Positions 47,190 to 55,646 of a DNA stretch of 64,000 nucleotides are shown here, piece after piece. The position numbers were made by a program, and so were the translations under genes. The stretch lies in contig JAHPZI010000019.1 in assembly GCA_019058295.1 (NCBI GenBank), positions 31,403 through 95,402 on the forward strand. The letters are read 5' to 3'. The notes beneath the pieces were generated by a model. It had not been told where the DNA came from. It ran no database searches and was given only the letters and a program-made list of their open reading frames with translations. Within the stretch, counting starts at the first letter, position 1. Each line of letters opens with the position of its first letter. This DNA comes from Promethearchaeota archaeon. Its GTDB lineage: Archaea; Asgardarchaeota; Lokiarchaeia; Sigyniarchaeales; SOKP01.

Positions 47190-47963
47190 TTATTCAATAC
47201 CTCTATTTTTTTTTTCATTTTCTATAAATAATTGCATTCTATCAGTCAATCCCGTTGTATGTGCTTCCCTCTCAATTTTATATATTGCTTCAATAAGAAG
47301 ACGCTCATATGCGATATTATCACCTTTTATCCAAATACGCCCATTTTGAGTTACGAAAATATTACATTTAGTCAAGTTCTTTAACATCTTAATCATGCTC
47401 CCATTTCTCCCGATTAATCTTGGTATTTTAGGAGGATCTATTGAAATCACAATACCACCATTTTTTTTTCCAAGATATTTTCCAATTGTAGTTAATTCGG
47501 GCTTGTTCAGGCGATCTGCTGAAAGAACTTTTACAATTAAAATATCTCCAATATCAAATCTTTCAGTGCTCAATTCTTCTCGTTCATAATTCCGTTTTCC
47601 AATTCGCGACTTCATTCTTTTAACCGTATTTCTTGGCTTAAGTTGAGCAAAATCTTTTGAGTTTATATCACATTTGTATTTTACAGGATTTTTATCGACT
47701 ACGATTGCAATAATTTTATCTCCTGGTTGAGGAGTATAAATCCCTCTTAGCGGGATAACATTAATATAATTTTTATTAATGTTTTTTAAACCTATATGCA
47801 AAGAAATAATTTTTGTTTTGTCTTTATTGAAAATTGTGCCTCTTCCGGGTATAAAATCTTGGACATCTTCGGTTAAAACTTCACCAGGTACAACAAGTTC
47901 ACGAGATGTTTCTTCATCCTCAAATTCGTCATTTTCCTGGGTTACTTGTTCTTCCTCTTCCAT
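47190..47963 (-). CDS. rrp4: Exosome RNA-binding subunit Rrp4
   Basis: S1 and KH domains; IGRNGSMIKMLKNLTKCNIFVTQNGRIWIKG. Confidence 0.93.
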   Translation of the reverse strand: MEEEEQVTQENDEFEDEETSRELVVPGEVLTEDVQDFIPGRGTIFNKDKTKIISLHIGLKNINKNYINVIPLRGIYTPQPGDKIIAIVVDKNPVKYKCDINSKDFAQLKPRNTVKRMKSRIGKRNYEREELSTERFDIGDILIVKVLSADRLNKPELTTIGKYLGKKNGGIVISIDPPKIPRLIGRNGSMIKMLKNLTKCNIFVTQNGRIWIKGDNIAYERLLIEAIYKIEREAHTTGLTDRMQLFIENEKKNRGIE

Positions 47964-48050
47964 TTATATCACCTCTTATTCTCTATATTAAATCCACTCT
48001 AATTTAATCTAAAAAAAATAATGTAATAGAAGAAAATTAAAAATTTCTGT

Positions 48051-48842
48051 TTAAGATTTTAATAGTTTAGTTTGAACTCTTCCATGAGTTAAATTATTCA
48101 ACTTATCAATTAATTCCATTTGTAAACCGGCCGGTAAACTAACGACTGAAACCCAAGAACCATCAGACTGCCATTCTTCTTTTTTAATTTGCGCTAGTTG
48201 AGCAACAATGCCATAACCTTTAGCTGTAAAAGAAGAAGGTATTTTAATTGCTAATTCAACTTGTTCCATCCGAATTGGGATAATTGCCTGAATCTTTTTA
48301 ATTATATCGTCTACTTGTTCTTCAGCGCTTTTCATAACATCGATATTTGCTTTTGCCTCTTCAATGGCTTTTTCAATCCTTTGATAAGGATGTGGTTTTT
48401 TATTTTGAGGATTTATTGCGTTTTTGCTTATAATAGTTATTATTTGCTTTAGTTTCTTTTGTCTTTCTTCTTCTCTTTGGGATTTAGTCCATTGAATTTC
48501 TCCGTCTAATAAAATGTGTCCACTAATTCTTTTTCCGTCCGTAGTTTCAAATATCGCTTCCATATCGCCATCTGTGGCTTTTTTTCCTCGTCTTAAATCC
48601 TCAAATACGATAAAACTTTCGAAAATTAATTCTAAATTAATTTGTGGATAATTTAATACTTCATCTACAGTTAGACGAGATTTATTATCACCCGATTTTA
48701 GTCTTTTGTTGATCTCCTCACGAATAACTTTTTTAGCTTTCCATGCTTGTTCCGGATCTATTAACATCTCGAAAGTTCTGCCCCCTTTTTCTAAGCGACC
48801 AATGATATAATTCCCTAGATCTATTCTTGCTCGATCGATCAT
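48051..48842 (-). CDS. sdo1: SBDS/SDO1 ribosome maturation protein
   Basis: FEMLIDPEQAWKAK, FESFIVFEDLRRGKKA, HPYQRIEKAIEEAK. Confidence 0.93.
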   Translation of the reverse strand: MIDRARIDLGNYIIGRLEKGGRTFEMLIDPEQAWKAKKVIREEINKRLKSGDNKSRLTVDEVLNYPQINLELIFESFIVFEDLRRGKKATDGDMEAIFETTDGKRISGHILLDGEIQWTKSQREEERQKKLKQIITIISKNAINPQNKKPHPYQRIEKAIEEAKANIDVMKSAEEQVDDIIKKIQAIIPIRMEQVELAIKIPSSFTAKGYGIVAQLAQIKKEEWQSDGSWVSVVSLPAGLQMELIDKLNNLTHGRVQTKLLKS

Positions 48843-48978
48843 TATATAATTTCACAAATTTTTAAATTGGTTATACCCGCTCAATCCCATGTTTTTAATT
48901 TCAATACGGTATTGAAAGATAAATAAAATAAGGTAATAACCTTGATTTAAATATTTATAATTTCTTTTGTAATTTCTT

Positions 48979-49695
48979 CTATAATTTATCTAATAATTCT
49001 TGTTTCTCATCTATACTTAACAATCTAAATTTTACATCCTCTTTCAAAATAAAGGCTACATCACAATTATCCTTATTTAAGTTATCGCCCATTAACTCCT
49101 TTAATGTTCTTAGGGGCAATAATTTTAATTCCTCATCACTTATATCATCTTTATAATTTTCTTCAAGATAGGTTCTTGCTTCAGTAGCTCCAGAACCAAT
49201 TGCGAAGGCTTTGTACCCCCACATGGCTCCAGAAGGATCTGTTAAATATAATGACGTTGAGCCATTATTATCAATTCCAGCAATAAGAAAAGATACCCCG
49301 AACGGTCTTACACCCGCGTTTTGCGTAAACGCTTGTAAATATTCGCAAATATTTAAGGTACTATCTTTTACAGAGATTTTTTCATCATATGATAGTATAT
49401 TTATTTGAGCTTGAATACGGGCTCTGTCAATCAACACACGGGCGTCAGCAGTCAGTCCTGCTATGGTCACTCCAATATGGTCGTCAACTTTAAATATTTT
49501 TTCTGAACCTAAACTAACAACAAGTCCAGAACTTTTTTTCTCAACCGCAAACACAACAGAATTTTTATTTATACAACAAATTGCGGTTGTTCCTCTTCTA
49601 ACCGCTTCAATTGCATACTCGACCTGGAATAGCCGCCCTTCTGGCGAAAACTGGGTTATCGCCATGTCGTATCCTCTTCCTGCTTGCTGGAACAT
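48979..49695 (-). CDS. psmA: Proteasome alpha subunit
   Basis: RGYDMAITQFSPEGRLFQVEYAIEAVRRGTTAI; RPFGVSFLIAGID; KAFAIGSGA. Confidence 0.96.
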   Translation of the reverse strand: MFQQAGRGYDMAITQFSPEGRLFQVEYAIEAVRRGTTAICCINKNSVVFAVEKKSSGLVVSLGSEKIFKVDDHIGVTIAGLTADARVLIDRARIQAQINILSYDEKISVKDSTLNICEYLQAFTQNAGVRPFGVSFLIAGIDNNGSTSLYLTDPSGAMWGYKAFAIGSGATEARTYLEENYKDDISDEELKLLPLRTLKELMGDNLNKDNCDVAFILKEDVKFRLLSIDEKQELLDKL

Positions 49696-49877
49696 TTATA
49701 AAATCCCTCAAAATTTTTAAATTTTAATGTATTTACATTATTTTTTTTAATTACTGATTTAAACATTATTAATTAAAGGTATAATAAATATTTTTTTCAT
49801 ATATTATAAAACCGCTACAGATCTAGGAAAAATATATTCCTAATCATTAATCTAAATATTTTATATTGAGTAAATAA

Positions 49878-50261
49878 TTAGTAAGACCATGCAAGCTTAT
49901 TTACAAAAATAGACCATTCCAATAAAATAATATCCGTCTCTTGCGATGTATGTAAGAGTAAATATGAATCTCCTTCCTTAGTAATTGAACCTGCAATGTT
50001 TCCTTTTCCGCCTGATATATTTTTCGCAGCAAGTTGGATATCATCATTTTTTAGAATCGCATATCTAAAGTTTTGATATGTTAGAGAAGGTTCTTTCTCT
50101 TTCCAAGCTTTAAGTATTGCTTTTGCTTCTTTAGTGGTCAATGGGTTAATTGTGGAAGATTTGAACATAACTTCTCCCTCCGAATTAATAAGAAATACTT
50201 CTTCAACCCCATTGTGTTGATTTAATTCTTCAACTATGTGATTAAATTGGTGTTCTTCCAT
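49878..50261 (-). CDS. Profilin-like protein (Asgard profilin candidate)
   Basis: 127 aa. [33 protein letters not shown]...[64 protein letters not shown] follows eukaryotic profilin block order (G...F.[15 protein letters not shown].E), by eye only. Confidence 0.65.
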   Translation of the reverse strand: [127 protein letters not shown]

Positions 50262-50393
50262 ATTCTATCACTAATTAATAATTATTATGAAATTTCTTTT
50301 GTAAAAAGATAATAGATTTTTGTAATTTAAACTTTTTAGAAAACACTTATTTTAAAAAAAATTTTTTACTTTAAATATATTATACTGTTTAAT

Positions 50394-51179
50394 ATGGGAA
50401 AGAAATTAGTTCTATATGATAAAATTTATAATATATCTTCAGAAAGAAAGAGGAAAGATTTTATTATACGATATTCAAAATATTTGAGGGAATATACAAA
50501 AGGGTTTTCGAATACAAAAATAAAAATAAATAAATTGCGTGATTACGATAAAAGGTTCGAAATTTTTATTAATGGACCTGAGGAAATTTTTGTTTTTAAT
50601 TTATTGAAGAAGGAAATAGGGTGCATAAAAGAATTTAAAGAGATTCAAGTAGGAAAAGTATATAAAGGAACTATGATTGATGTTGGAAAGGTTGGATTCG
50701 GCATTTTCGTTGATTGTGCAATTATGAATCCTAAAGTTGATGTTTTAATAAGTTTACACTCACTTAGGAATCAATTATGTAGGGATAAGGAAAAATCGTT
50801 AAAAGAGATTATAAATGCCTACGAATTTGTTGAACATTTTCCGGTATATGTTAAAATTATAGAAATAGACTCAATAAAGAATAAAATACAAGGAGAATTA
50901 GACGAGAAAACGTTAAAATTGTTTAAAAAAATCTTAGATGAAGATATTGAGGGTCTTTTTATGAGCGGGGAGACAAAAGGACAATTTAAAAAAGCTCTTA
51001 TAAGAAATGGAAATTTAAGAGATATAATTTCATTGAAGAGATATGGCTATTTGGAACATATTGTACTTTTAAAGGAAGGCTCTAATGCTTCAGGGATAAT
51101 ACCTAAAATTGGGAAAGATTTAAGAAATTGTAAATTAAGTGCAATACGACCAACTAAAATAAAAGCATTATTTGAATAA
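50394..51179 (+). CDS. DUF2110-family protein
   Basis: GKVYKGTMIDVGKVGFGIFVDCAI...DVLISLHSLRNQL...HIVLLKEGSNASGIIPKIGKDLRN. Confidence 0.8.
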   Translation: MGKKLVLYDKIYNISSERKRKDFIIRYSKYLREYTKGFSNTKIKINKLRDYDKRFEIFINGPEEIFVFNLLKKEIGCIKEFKEIQVGKVYKGTMIDVGKVGFGIFVDCAIMNPKVDVLISLHSLRNQLCRDKEKSLKEIINAYEFVEHFPVYVKIIEIDSIKNKIQGELDEKTLKLFKKILDEDIEGLFMSGETKGQFKKALIRNGNLRDIISLKRYGYLEHIVLLKEGSNASGIIPKIGKDLRNCKLSAIRPTKIKALFE

Positions 51180-51218
51180 TTTTAATAAAAAATAATGGTG
51201 AGCCAGGGGAGGATTGAA

Positions 51219-51251
51219 TTCGGGCTATTTGGGATAATATCCCTTATAAGT
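51219..51251 (-). other. Putative tRNA-Val intron 2 (33 nt, T-arm, position 53/54)
   Basis: GGGAG|ACTTATAAGGGATATTATCCCAAATAGCCCGAA|TTCAATC; central helix CGGG/CCCG, bulges AG|A and AA|T, internal hairpin GGGAT/ATCCC. Confidence 0.8.
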
Positions 51252-51281
51252 CTCCCGACCTTCGCGGTGTAAGCGCGACGT

Positions 51282-51311
51282 CTGTTTCTTGTTTTCAAAA
51301 TGAAAACAAGC
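51282..51311 (-). other. Putative tRNA-Val intron 1 (30 nt, D-arm 3' strand)
   Basis: TTATG|GCTTGTTTTCATTTTGAAAACAAGAAACAG|ACG; 9-bp hairpin CTTGTTTTC/GAAAACAAG; bulges TG|G and AG|A. Confidence 0.82.
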
Positions 51312-51353
51312 CATAACCACTAGACCACTGGCTCTTGGACGCAGACGGTGGGA

Positions 51354-51383
51354 ATTTTGAAATCTTATGCTTTACAAGATCCT
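51354..51383 (-). other. Putative tRNA-Ser intron 2 (30 nt, T-loop, position 59/60)
   Basis: TTCGAA|AGGATCTTGTAAAGCATAAGATTTCAAAAT|T CCCAC; outer helix GTGGG/CCCAC, bulges AA|A and AT|T, inner helix GGATCTT/AAGATTT; mature loop TTCGAAT. Confidence 0.82.
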
Positions 51384-51430
51384 TTCGAACCCACGAGTCC
51401 ATTGGACACCGGATTAGCAATCCGGCGCTT

Positions 51431-51450
51431 TAGGCACGCTTAAACTACGT
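51431..51450 (-). other. Putative tRNA-Ser intron 1 (20 nt, D-loop)
   Basis: GGTAGA|ACGTAGTTTAAGCGTGCCTA|AAGC; central helix GGTA/TGCC, bulges GA|A and TA|A; removal leaves D-arm GCTT-AGCTTGGTAGA-AAGC. Confidence 0.78.
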
Positions 51451-51575
51451 TCTACCAAGCTAAGCGACGTCTGCATTTTTTTGTATAGCATGAATGGCTA
51501 TAATGTGAATATAAAAATTTAAAATTTTAATATTTTTTCATCTGGCTATTAAAAAAAAATAGAAGAAAGAAAACA

Positions 51576-52058
51576 TTATTCTGAGATTATCTCAAATACC
51601 ATCTTTTCGATAATTGGCTTTTTGGTGTAGCGTTTATCGTAATACCACCCTACAAGATGTGCTTTCTGTTCTTTCTCTGGTATAGGTGGAATTACAATGA
51701 TCATTACACCATTACTTAAGTATTTCAATATTCTTTTATCGATTGCGTGTAATTTTTCGTTCCCAGATGGATGTGAGTGCCATTGCCAAACTATATCAAC
51801 TCCTAATTCTTGCTTAAACTTCCGCATATTGTAAATTTTGGACTTTTTATATCGCATCCAAGATCTAGGTTTTATATGTACTTTAGTTTTTCGTAAATCA
51901 GAATTCATTATAAATCTATTAACAATTCCAAAGTTTTCTTTACGTTCCGCAAATAACCATCCATGTATAATATAAGGAATTTCTTCCTTTGCTTTTTCAG
52001 TAATTTCTTTAAATATTCTTTCGGGGATTAAATATCTGAAATCTTTTGCGCTACTCAT
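51576..52058 (-). CDS. JAMM/MPN-domain metallopeptidase-like protein
   Basis: VDIVWQWHSHPSGNEKLHAIDKRILKYLSNGVMIIVIPP: HxH followed by 10 residues then D (JAMM metal ligands). Confidence 0.78.
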   Translation of the reverse strand: MSSAKDFRYLIPERIFKEITEKAKEEIPYIIHGWLFAERKENFGIVNRFIMNSDLRKTKVHIKPRSWMRYKKSKIYNMRKFKQELGVDIVWQWHSHPSGNEKLHAIDKRILKYLSNGVMIIVIPPIPEKEQKAHLVGWYYDKRYTKKPIIEKMVFEIISE

Positions 52059-52290
52059 AATCTTTATTCCTCGTTGTAAATTAATTAATGATAAAATTTA
52101 TATTTTCTGTAAGTTTATTTAAAACCTTTAGCAATAGAATCCTAAGTTTAAAAAAGAATAATAATATTATGGCTTATCTCTTATTAATAACGATATTTAT
52201 TAATAGATCGTAAAAATAATAAATAAAATTATATTCTTTATTATCGTTAGCACTTTAGAAAAAATTTTAAATTATCTCTCATTAGAATAA

Positions 52291-52373
52291 GCAGATGTAG
52301 CCTAGTTGGTAAGACGCCGGCCTTGAGAGCCGGTGCGCGTGAGCGCTCGGGGGTTCGAGTCCCTCCATCTGCG
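52291..52373 (+). tRNA. tRNA-Ser(TGA), intronless
   Basis: Acceptor GCAGATG/CATCTGC + G; anticodon arm CCGGC-CTTGAGA-GCCGG; long variable arm GCGC-GTGA-GCGC; T-loop TTCGAGT. Confidence 0.95.
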
Positions 52374-52419
52374 CTTCATATAATTGTAATATTTGCTAAC
52401 ATTAACGAATCTTAATAAT

Positions 52420-52493
52420 GGGCTATTGGCGCAGTCAGGTAGCGCAGCAGGCTCTTAACCTGTAGGTCGGGGGTTCAATTCCCTCATAGCCCG
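52420..52493 (+). tRNA. tRNA-Lys(CTT), intronless
   Basis: Acceptor GGGCTAT/ATAGCCC + G; anticodon arm GCAGG-CTCTTAA-CCTGT; T-loop TTCAATT. Confidence 0.95.
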
Positions 52494-52652
52494 TTAATAT
52501 TAATACTTTTGACTTCTTTTATTTATACTTTTATTCAAGGAAAAAAAATCCAATAAAGAAAATAAATAATTTATATCATTAATTAAAATATTTCAATATC
52601 AATTATTAATAAAAACTAATAAAAATAATCGATTTAAGAAGGAATGATTTAA

Positions 52653-52844
52653 ATGACATTAAAATTCAAATATTTTATATCTTTACTGGGGTTTCTGATT
52701 CCCACATTAATTATAACACCAATAGTTTGGATGTTCGAAGCCCCAGGCGTTCTGACGATAATAGGATTCACCACTTTAATAATTGGTGTCATTCTATCAT
52801 ATTATATGGGAATAAGAGGGGTACTTAAGGACTCTTCGGATTAA
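52653..52844 (+). CDS. Small two-TM membrane protein
   Basis: 63 aa, two hydrophobic segments, followed by an oligo-T terminator. Confidence 0.6.
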   Translation: MTLKFKYFISLLGFLIPTLIITPIVWMFEAPGVLTIIGFTTLIIGVILSYYMGIRGVLKDSSD

Positions 52845-52845
52845 A

Positions 52846-52863
52846 TTTTTTTTTTTTTTTTTT
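52846..52863 (+). terminator. Oligo-T (18 T) archaeal-type transcription terminator
   Basis: Uninterrupted T run immediately after the stop codon of the 63-aa ORF. Confidence 0.65.
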
Positions 52864-53161
52864 GTACATAATTTCGTTACTTTAGAACATACAAATATAA
52901 AAAAAAATAACTTAAAATGAAAATAAGTAATAAAATTAGTAATAAAAATCTTATATCTTTGATCAAATAATCATATATTTAAATTTAGGTTTCTAATAAC
53001 AAGAAATAAGATATTAAGGAACTTTTACAACAAATATATTTAAATATGAAAATTTGATCTTTAATTTTATTGCACACAAAAAGAATTTAACCAAATATTC
53101 TTTTTCAGCATAAAATTTTTGGGTTAAGGTGGAAAAAAACCTCATTAGTGGGGATTAAAGA

Positions 53162-54043
53162 ATGGTATTAGATGTAGAAAACATTACGAATATATGTCCA
53201 GAGTGTGGCGGGATGATTCAACTTTTTGAAGAGAGAGGTGAGACCGTTTGTAGGCAATGTGGTTTAATTATTTTTGAGCGGGGTCTTGATCTTTCTCATA
53301 GTGGAATTAGGGCATACACTAAACAAGAAAAAGACAAAAAAGAGCGTACAGGTTGTCCAATTTCAATTTTAATGCCTGATATTGGGTTAAGTACTATAAT
53401 TGAAAGGAAAAAAATTAAAAATCCTGATTTGAGACGGGCAGCAAAATGGAACACGCATATGTCATGGGAGAAGAGAAATATGCTTATTGCTATTACCGAA
53501 TTAAAAAGGATTGGCAGTAATTTATATTTTCCAGAACATGTTAAAAAAGCAATAGTTCGGCTTTATAAAGAAGTATTTAAGAGGAAATTATTAAGGGGTA
53601 GATCTATAAACGGTATGATTGCTGCTTGTTCTTATTTTGTATGTAAAGAAGAAAAAATTCCAATTACTCTTCAAGAAATCTTAGACGAGACCTCGATAAA
53701 CTCTAATATTATAAAAAAATGTTATAATACATTAGTTAGGGAGTTAAATTTAAAATCTCCTCATATTGATCCGATTTCGCTAATACCTAGATATTGCGCA
53801 GATTTAAACTTGTCTATAGAGGAGGAAAAGGAATCTATTAAAGTTTTACAAAATTTTATTCGAAAAAATTCAACTTGTGGCAAGGATCCAAAAGGTTTAT
53901 GCGCAGGGGCGATATATCTCGTAACAAAGCTTAAGAATAGAAAACTTAGCCAAAAAGAAATATCGCTTGTAATAGGTGTAACCGAAGTAACATTGCGCTC
54001 ACGATATAAAGAAATTTTGAAAAACTTAAAATTTAATTTTTAA
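53162..54043 (+). CDS. tfb: Transcription initiation factor TFB (TFIIB)
   Basis: CPECGG...CRQCGL zinc ribbon; RRAAKWNTHMSWEKRN; two cyclin repeats. Confidence 0.94.
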   Translation: MVLDVENITNICPECGGMIQLFEERGETVCRQCGLIIFERGLDLSHSGIRAYTKQEKDKKERTGCPISILMPDIGLSTIIERKKIKNPDLRRAAKWNTHMSWEKRNMLIAITELKRIGSNLYFPEHVKKAIVRLYKEVFKRKLLRGRSINGMIAACSYFVCKEEKIPITLQEILDETSINSNIIKKCYNTLVRELNLKSPHIDPISLIPRYCADLNLSIEEEKESIKVLQNFIRKNSTCGKDPKGLCAGAIYLVTKLKNRKLSQKEISLVIGVTEVTLRSRYKEILKNLKFNF

Positions 54044-54156
54044 TTTGAGAATTTCTGAATATCGTTTTTAATTTTTTATTTTAACAATTTTCCTATTTTT
54101 TTAATCACAAATATAAAAGAAAAAATAAAGTAGTTTGAAGATATTATTTAGGAAAC

Positions 54157-55467
54157 TTAAATTTTCTCTACAACAGTGGCAATACCAACACCAAATCCGC
54201 CACACATCATTTGAAGTCCGTAGCGTTTGTTGTAGTTGTTAAGAAAATGAATCATTTCGGTGAAGTAAATAACTCCTGATGCTCCAATTGGATGACCAAT
54301 AGCGATAGCTCCTCCGGTTGGATTTGTTCTTGGATCATCAAGATCATATCCAAGATCTTTGCAAAATGCCAGACATGGAGAGGCAAAAGCTTCGTTCGGT
54401 TCTATACAATCAAGATCGTCAATCGTTAAATCGGCACGTTTTAAGGCTTTTCTACTTGCGGGTATTGGAGCTGTTAACATGATTTTTGGTTCATCTCCCG
54501 CAACGGCTGTCGATAATACTCGTGCCATAGGTTTCAATCCAAGAGAATTTGCTTTTTCTTCAGACATTAATAATGTAGCAGCAGCTCCATCAACTATCTG
54601 TGATGAATTCCCGGCTGTAACTTTTCCACCCCTTCTTTCTTTACGAAATACGGGTTTAAGTGATTGCAATATTTGCCAATATTTTTCCGGTTCATCTAAA
54701 TATCCTGGCCTAACTGTTTGATCTTTAGTTACAGTGACCGTTTCTTGTTTTTGTTTACCAGTCTCCTCATCTATTATTTTATTCATATTTTCATCAGTAT
54801 GCTTTTTTATATAAGTGACTGGAACCACTCTCTTATAATATTCATCTTCTTTTCGCATTGCTTTTGTAGCTTTCACATGTGACCAAGCACCAAATCTGTC
54901 TAGTTGTTCACGAGTAAGTCCATACTTATCATTTATCAACTCTGCAGATACTCCTTGTGGTACAAAATTTTTCATTACACGCTGCATGGCAGGAGAAAAT
55001 ATAGCTGGATAATTTTTAACTTGAGCACAAATTTCAAGAGTAATTCCCATATGGTAATGAGTCATTGACTCTACTCCTGCTGCAATCATTATATCTCCAT
55101 CGCCAACTTTTATTGCATTTGCGCACGTGTTTATTGCCTGAAGTCCTGCATTACAATACCTATCCACTGTTGCTCCCGCAATTACATCTGGCAATTCAGC
55201 TAATAAAACTGCCAACCGACCAATATTCCCCCCCTGTTCTCCTATTTGAGATAGACATCCTATGTGACAATCTTCAATTTCTTTTGGATCGAAATCCGGA
55301 CATTTATCTTTAGTCCTTTCCATTAGTTTTTGTAGTACTGTTATTATTAAATCTTGTGCGGAACATTCTCGGAAAGCACCACCAAGTTTTCCCATCTGAC
55401 TTCTGCCTGATTTTCCAACTGGAGTTCTAATAGCATCAATAACGACGCATTCTTTTAATTCTCTCAT
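54157..55467 (-). CDS. Thiolase (acetyl-CoA C-acyltransferase)
   Basis: VIDAIRTPVGK, VDRYCNAGLQAINTCANAI, AAGVESMTHY, EPNEAFASP, NPTGGAIAIGHPIGASG, MCGGFGVG. Confidence 0.94.
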   Translation of the reverse strand: MRELKECVVIDAIRTPVGKSGRSQMGKLGGAFRECSAQDLIITVLQKLMERTKDKCPDFDPKEIEDCHIGCLSQIGEQGGNIGRLAVLLAELPDVIAGATVDRYCNAGLQAINTCANAIKVGDGDIMIAAGVESMTHYHMGITLEICAQVKNYPAIFSPAMQRVMKNFVPQGVSAELINDKYGLTREQLDRFGAWSHVKATKAMRKEDEYYKRVVPVTYIKKHTDENMNKIIDEETGKQKQETVTVTKDQTVRPGYLDEPEKYWQILQSLKPVFRKERRGGKVTAGNSSQIVDGAAATLLMSEEKANSLGLKPMARVLSTAVAGDEPKIMLTAPIPASRKALKRADLTIDDLDCIEPNEAFASPCLAFCKDLGYDLDDPRTNPTGGAIAIGHPIGASGVIYFTEMIHFLNNYNKRYGLQMMCGGFGVGIATVVEKI

Positions 55468-55646
55468 TTAATTCAACTATTTGTTTTTGAAAATGTTACT
55501 TTTTTTTTAAAAAATTAACTATTTGTTATTATTTTTTAGAATTTTTAAATATAGATGTAATGAATGAAAACTAATCATGAAAATATAATTGTCTAACCTT
55601 TAAATGACATAAAAGTATAAATAAAAATAGTTGAGATATAACCTGA

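Larger units (their letters stand above)
51199..51334 (-). tRNA. tRNA-Val(TAC) with two putative non-canonical introns; mature 73 nt
   Basis: Acceptor GAGCCAG/CTGGCTC, discriminator A followed by genomic CCA (51196-51198); anticodon arm TCGCG-CTTACAC-CGCGA; after intron removal D-stem GTC/GAC and T-arm GGGAG-TTCAATC-CTCCC. Confidence 0.88.
51340..51474 (-). tRNA. tRNA-Ser(GCT) with two putative non-canonical introns; mature 85 nt
   Basis: Acceptor GCAGACG/CGTCTGC + G73; anticodon arm CCGGA-TTGCTAA-TCCGG; class II variable arm GTCC-AAT-GGAC; T-stem GTGGG/CCCAC; D-stem GCTT/AAGC after intron removal. Confidence 0.88.
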
